DNA of 9,761 bases from Flavobacteriales bacterium (GTDB lineage: Bacteria; Bacteroidota; Bacteroidia; Flavobacteriales; UBA7312), in NCBI GenBank assembly GCA_002862585.1, contig PKDP01000076.1, positions 1-9,761 of the forward strand, given 5' to 3'. This document shows positions 6,449 to 9,761 of this stretch, piece by piece (positions within the stretch are counted from its first letter, which is position 1; each line of letters opens with the position of its first letter). Both the position numbers and the translations under genes were made by a program. The notes below the pieces were generated by a model. It was given only the letters and a program-made list of their open reading frames with translations. It searched no databases and was not told where the DNA came from.

Positions 6449-7681
6449 ATGAAGAAGTCATCAAAAATCATTAACGATCCATTATATGGTTTTATTAGCT
6501 TAAAGGGTGGAATTATTTTAAACTTAATAGAACATCCCTATTTTCAAAGACTTAGAAGAATTTCACAGCTTGGCTTAACTAATATGGTTTATCCTGGGGC
6601 AAACCATACGCGTTTTCATCATGCATTGGGAGCAATGCACCTAATGCATAAAGCAATTCAAGTTTTAAGGTTTAAAGGAATTGAAATCTCCGTAGAAGAA
6701 GCGGACGCTACAAAAATTGCAATCCTTCTTCACGATATAGGTCATGGTCCTTTTTCTCATGCTCTTGAAAAGAGTATTGCGGAGAATATTTCTCATGAAG
6801 AATTGTCTTTAATTTTTATGGAAAAGTTGAACCTTGAATTTGAGGGCAAATTGTCTCTAGCTATCAGCATTTTCAAAAACAAATATTCCAAAGCTTTTTT
6901 ACATCAGTTAGTTTCCAGTCAATTAGATATGGACAGGCTTGACTACCTCAATAGAGATAGCTTTTACTCTGGAGTACAAGAAGGAATTATTGGAGCCGAG
7001 CGAATTATAAATATGCTTAATGTATATAAGGGCAATCTTGTTGTAGAAAGTAAAGGCATCTATTCAGTAGAAAAATTCCTGATTGCTAGAAGACTTATGT
7101 ATTGGCAGGTATACTTTCATAAAACTGTAGTTTGTGCAGAACAAATTCTCATTAAAATTCTTCAAAGAGCTAAAGAATTAAGCCGTAGCGATATCGATTT
7201 ACCATGTAGTTCTTCACTAAAAATATTCTTGAATAAGAAAATTTCCACATCAGACTTGACTGATAATACTGAGACTTTCACAGCTTTCACAAATCTTGAC
7301 GACTATGACATCTATTCTGCTCTTAAAGAATGGCAATATCATTCCGACAGGATATTATCTACACTTTCAAAGAGTATTGTCAATAGAACCCTATTTAAAG
7401 TTAAATTAGAAGACGACCCTTTAGCTATTTCAAAACTTTCTGAAATCAAAAAAAATATTTCAGAAAAATATGCGTTAGGGAAAGTAGAAATTGATTATTT
7501 CTTTATTTCGGGTGAAATAACGAATAGCACATATAAACTAAACGATTCAGATATTAACATTATTTACAAAGATAATCGTGTTGCTGATCTGATATCATCA
7601 GCAGATAAATCTACTATTTCAGCATTAACTAACAACGTTAAAAAATATTTTTATTGTCTTCCAAAAGACTTGTTTATTTAA
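6449..7681 (+). CDS. HD-domain phosphohydrolase (dGTPase/SAMHD1-like superfamily)
   Basis: A 410-residue cytosolic metal-dependent phosphohydrolase, most likely acting on a nucleotide. The start MKKSSKIINDPLYGFI matches the usual N-terminus of this family. QRLRRISQLG (33-42) and the H-box TRFHHALGAMHL (54-65) precede the HD pair H95/D96 in LLHDIGHGPFSHALE. The fourth metal ligand falls in LDMDRLDYLNRDS (159-171), probably D162. This set matches SAMHD1-type triphosphohydrolases and their bacterial relatives such as EF1143. The segment from about 235 to 410 is a mixed helical and beta C-terminal part in which I recognise no separate domain; its length looks normal for Bacteroidota homologues. 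The gene heads the right-hand operon, 14 bp before lpxD, and diverges from porX. dNTP triphosphohydrolase activity is plausible, but the substrate cannot be read from sequence. Confidence 0.9.
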   Translation: MKKSSKIINDPLYGFISLKGGIILNLIEHPYFQRLRRISQLGLTNMVYPGANHTRFHHALGAMHLMHKAIQVLRFKGIEISVEEADATKIAILLHDIGHGPFSHALEKSIAENISHEELSLIFMEKLNLEFEGKLSLAISIFKNKYSKAFLHQLVSSQLDMDRLDYLNRDSFYSGVQEGIIGAERIINMLNVYKGNLVVESKGIYSVEKFLIARRLMYWQVYFHKTVVCAEQILIKILQRAKELSRSDIDLPCSSSLKIFLNKKISTSDLTDNTETFTAFTNLDDYDIYSALKEWQYHSDRILSTLSKSIVNRTLFKVKLEDDPLAISKLSEIKKNISEKYALGKVEIDYFFISGEITNSTYKLNDSDINIIYKDNRVADLISSADKSTISALTNNVKKYFYCLPKDLFI

Positions 7682-7695
7682 AATAGATTTACAGA

Positions 7696-8730
7696 ATGAA
7701 TTTTACAGTAGAAGAAATTGCTGAAATTATAAAAGGAAAAGTTATTGGTGATGAACAAATAGTTATCCGTTCTCTTTCAAAAATTGAAAGTGGAAAAGAA
7801 GGTAGCTTGAGTTTTTTAGCAAATTCAAAATATAATCATTTTCTATCTTCAACACAAGCTAGTGCCGTAATTATTGGCTCTGACTATAATGTTGAGGATA
7901 ATATTTCTACAACCCTAATAAAAGTCGATGACCCCTACCAAAGTTTTGCTATAATGCTTAAGGAATTTACTAAAGATCAACACTCTGAAGTTGGTGTACA
8001 TGATTCCTCTGTTATCGATAAAAGTGCTTCAATAGGAAGTGATACTTATATAGGTGCTAACGTTCATATTGGTAAGGACTCAATAATTGGAAATGGGGTA
8101 AAAATTTATGCTAATTGTAGCGTTAGTGATAATGTAAGAATTGGCGACAACACAATTATTTATTCTGGCGTTAATGTTAACTCATTTTGTGAGATTGGTA
8201 ACGGATGTATTATTCAATCTGGAGTAATTATTGGCTGTGACGGATTTGGATTCGCCCAAAATAATGACAATGAATACACCAAAGTGGCCCAGATAGGAAA
8301 CGTGATAGTTGAAGATAATGTAGAAATCGGGGCAAATACTACAATTGATAGGGCTACCTTAGGGTCAACTATTATACATTCTGGAGTGAAATTAGATAAT
8401 CTTATACAAGTTGCTCATAATGTGGAAATTGGCAAAAACACTGTAATAGCTGCACAATCAGGTATCGCTGGCTCAACTAAAATTGGAGAAAATTGTATGA
8501 TTGGTGGCCAAGTTGGTATTATTGGACACCTAGAAATTGGTAATAATGTTAAAATAGCTGCTCAGTCAGGAATTTCATCAAATATAAAAAACAATGACAT
8601 TGTTCAAGGCTCGCCAGCCTTTTCTATTTCTGACTATAAACGATCGTATGTTTACTTCAGAAAACTTCCTCAGATGAATTCACTTTTAAGCAAATTAGAA
8701 AAAGAGATAAATAATCTACTCAACAGATAA
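7696..8730 (+). CDS. lpxD: UDP-3-O-(3-hydroxyacyl)glucosamine N-acyltransferase
   Basis: Catalyses the third step of lipid A synthesis, moving a 3-hydroxyacyl chain from acyl carrier protein onto the free amine made by LpxC. The 344 residues fall into the expected three parts: an N-terminal uridine-binding domain (1-100), a left-handed beta-helix of hexapeptide repeats (about 105-300, with many [IV]G-x4 units such as IGSDTYIGANVHIG), and a C-terminal helix (about 310-344). The catalytic histidine is H241 in QVAHNVEIG, and the second conserved histidine is H278 in IIGHLEIG. The signature GCDGFGFA lies at 180-187. The enzyme is a cytosolic trimer in known cases. It lies 14 bp after the HD gene, and its TAA is followed directly by the ATG of lpxC-fabZ, so the two are coupled. 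Acyl-chain preference cannot be judged. Confidence 0.97.
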   Translation: MNFTVEEIAEIIKGKVIGDEQIVIRSLSKIESGKEGSLSFLANSKYNHFLSSTQASAVIIGSDYNVEDNISTTLIKVDDPYQSFAIMLKEFTKDQHSEVGVHDSSVIDKSASIGSDTYIGANVHIGKDSIIGNGVKIYANCSVSDNVRIGDNTIIYSGVNVNSFCEIGNGCIIQSGVIIGCDGFGFAQNNDNEYTKVAQIGNVIVEDNVEIGANTTIDRATLGSTIIHSGVKLDNLIQVAHNVEIGKNTVIAAQSGIAGSTKIGENCMIGGQVGIIGHLEIGNNVKIAAQSGISSNIKNNDIVQGSPAFSISDYKRSYVYFRKLPQMNSLLSKLEKEINNLLNR

Positions 8731-9761
8731 ATGCCAGAAATCCAAAATACCATTACATCTCAAAATACACTTAATGGCGTTGGACTTCATACTGGATTGA
8801 TGACAAACATTACATTCAAGCCAGCAAAGGAAAATAATGGTATTTGTTTTATCCGAACTGATTTAGAAGGACATCCTGAAATTGCTGCTAACCTATCTAA
8901 CTTTTATGAAACCAAGCGAAGCACTCAACTAAAGTGTGGTGTGGCTAGTGTTCAAACAACAGAGCACTTATTAGCTGCCGTAAAAGGGCTTGAAATTGAT
9001 AATTTAATTATTGAGATTGATGGCCCTGAGTTGCCAATTCTTGATGGCAGTTCTAAACCGTTTGTGGACGCTCTCCTAAAATGTGGAATTCAAAAACAAG
9101 ACGCTAAAAGAAAAATATTTAAAGTCAATGAAAAATATCATTTTAAAGACGAAGAAACCCAAAGCGAGTATACTCTTGAGCCATATAACGGCTTCAAAGT
9201 TGATGTCACAATTGACTATGAATCAAAGGTATTACCAAAATCTGAAGCTAATTTAAACTCAATTGGTGAATTCGTAAATGACATTTCACCATCTAGAACA
9301 TTTGTCTTTTTACATGAAATACAAAGCCTTTTCAATCATGGATTAATAAAAGGGGGAGACTTAAGTAATGCAATAGTTTTTGTCGAAGATGAAGTAAATT
9401 CTAAAGAACTTTTTAAATTAGCGGATATATTCAATAAAAAAGATATATCAGTAAAAAAGCAAGGAATTTTAAATAATGTAGATTTATACTACGAAAACGA
9501 ACCGGCCAGACACAAATTATTGGATGTCATTGGAGACCTATCCTTGATGGGGATTTCCATTCGAGGACATCTGAAAATTTCAAAACCTGGCCACAAATCA
9601 AATATAGCATTTGCAAAAAAAATTATGCAGATTATGAAGACTGAAGCACCGTATTTTGACATTAATCAAACTCCTGTAAAAGATATTCATCAAATTATGG
9701 AGATGTTACCTCATCGACCTCCATTTCTTTTGATTGATAAAATCATGGATTTAGGCGACAC
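8731..9761 (+). CDS. lpxC-fabZ: Bifunctional UDP-3-O-acyl-N-acetylglucosamine deacetylase / 3-hydroxyacyl-ACP dehydratase (3'-truncated)
   Basis: The first 310 or so residues are LpxC, the zinc deacetylase that commits UDP-3-O-acyl-GlcNAc to lipid A. Its motifs are NGVGLHTG (15-22), TTEHLLAA with catalytic E78 and zinc ligand H79, SRTF (188-191), zinc ligands H261 and D265 in ARHKLLD, and catalytic H288 in KPGHKSN. After a short linker (about 305-318) the frame continues into FabZ, which dehydrates 3-hydroxyacyl-ACP in fatty acid elongation. The FabZ part shows IMEMLPHRPPFLLID (322-336) with active-site H328, and the window ends after residue 343, before the rest of the hot-dog fold. This fusion is typical of Bacteroidota. 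The open frame runs directly from the lpxD stop with no gap. The fusion is certain as far as seen; whether the FabZ part is complete lies beyond the window. lpxA usually follows. Confidence 0.96.
   Translation, partial: MPEIQNTITSQNTLNGVGLHTGLMTNITFKPAKENNGICFIRTDLEGHPEIAANLSNFYETKRSTQLKCGVASVQTTEHLLAAVKGLEIDNLIIEIDGPELPILDGSSKPFVDALLKCGIQKQDAKRKIFKVNEKYHFKDEETQSEYTLEPYNGFKVDVTIDYESKVLPKSEANLNSIGEFVNDISPSRTFVFLHEIQSLFNHGLIKGGDLSNAIVFVEDEVNSKELFKLADIFNKKDISVKKQGILNNVDLYYENEPARHKLLDVIGDLSLMGISIRGHLKISKPGHKSNIAFAKKIMQIMKTEAPYFDINQTPVKDIHQIMEMLPHRPPFLLIDKIMDLGD

Noticed and set aside
7656..7679. Terminator-like hairpin GTCTT-CCAA-AAGAC followed by T-rich bases at the end of the HD gene
   Set aside because: The stem is only 5 bp with two G-C pairs, and the tail is interrupted by G and A; a real terminator before lpxD would also conflict with the tight operon spacing.
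8001..8610. Repetitive pattern of short motifs within lpxD
   Set aside because: These are the normal hexapeptide repeats of the left-handed beta-helix acyltransferase fold, not a DNA repeat array.
1..9761. Signs of a mobile element, defence island or novel multi-gene system
   Set aside because: No transposase, integrase, direct-repeat ends, tRNA target or compositional break is visible; every gene belongs to a conserved housekeeping or regulatory family except the small DUF4258-like protein.

Overview
The window looks like an ordinary, gene-dense chromosomal segment of an AT-rich member of the Bacteroidota, probably a Flavobacteriia-like organism. The best taxonomic evidence is a PorX-type response regulator with a PglZ domain (a regulator linked to the type IX secretion system), an LpxC-FabZ fusion gene, and a Bacteroidota-style alanine dehydrogenase. 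None of the starts relies on an obvious Shine-Dalgarno sequence, which also fits this phylum. Ten genes cover almost every base. The longest gene-free stretch is 47 bp. I see no rRNA, tRNA, CRISPR array, insertion sequence or prophage.

Left block (1-2843, + strand): the 3' part of an M16 zinc peptidase gene, a SAM-dependent O-methyltransferase and a monofunctional proline dehydrogenase. They are joined by TAATG and ATGA stop/start overlaps, so they are almost certainly one translationally coupled operon.

Middle block (6401-2840, - strand): porX, then tsaE (4-bp gap), then alanine dehydrogenase (8-bp overlap), then a small membrane-anchored, cysteine-rich DUF4258-like protein (1-bp overlap). 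This looks like a second operon, and it meets the proline dehydrogenase gene tail to tail with overlapping stop codons.

Right block (6449-9761, + strand): an HD-domain phosphohydrolase, lpxD, and the lpxC-fabZ fusion, which runs off the window. LpxC and LpxD catalyse the second and third steps of lipid A synthesis. FabZ makes the unsaturated acyl-ACP in fatty acid synthesis and draws on the same 3-hydroxyacyl-ACP pool. The middle and right operons diverge from the 47-bp gap at 6402-6448.

I found no clearly novel system. The points most worth a second look are: the alanine dehydrogenase with glutamine at the usual catalytic histidine position; the six-cysteine membrane protein coupled to it, which has a nine-T run in its signal-anchor codons; the packing of a secretion regulator, a tRNA-modification ATPase and amino-acid metabolism into one overlapping operon; and the apparently complete phosphodiesterase-type active site of PorX.
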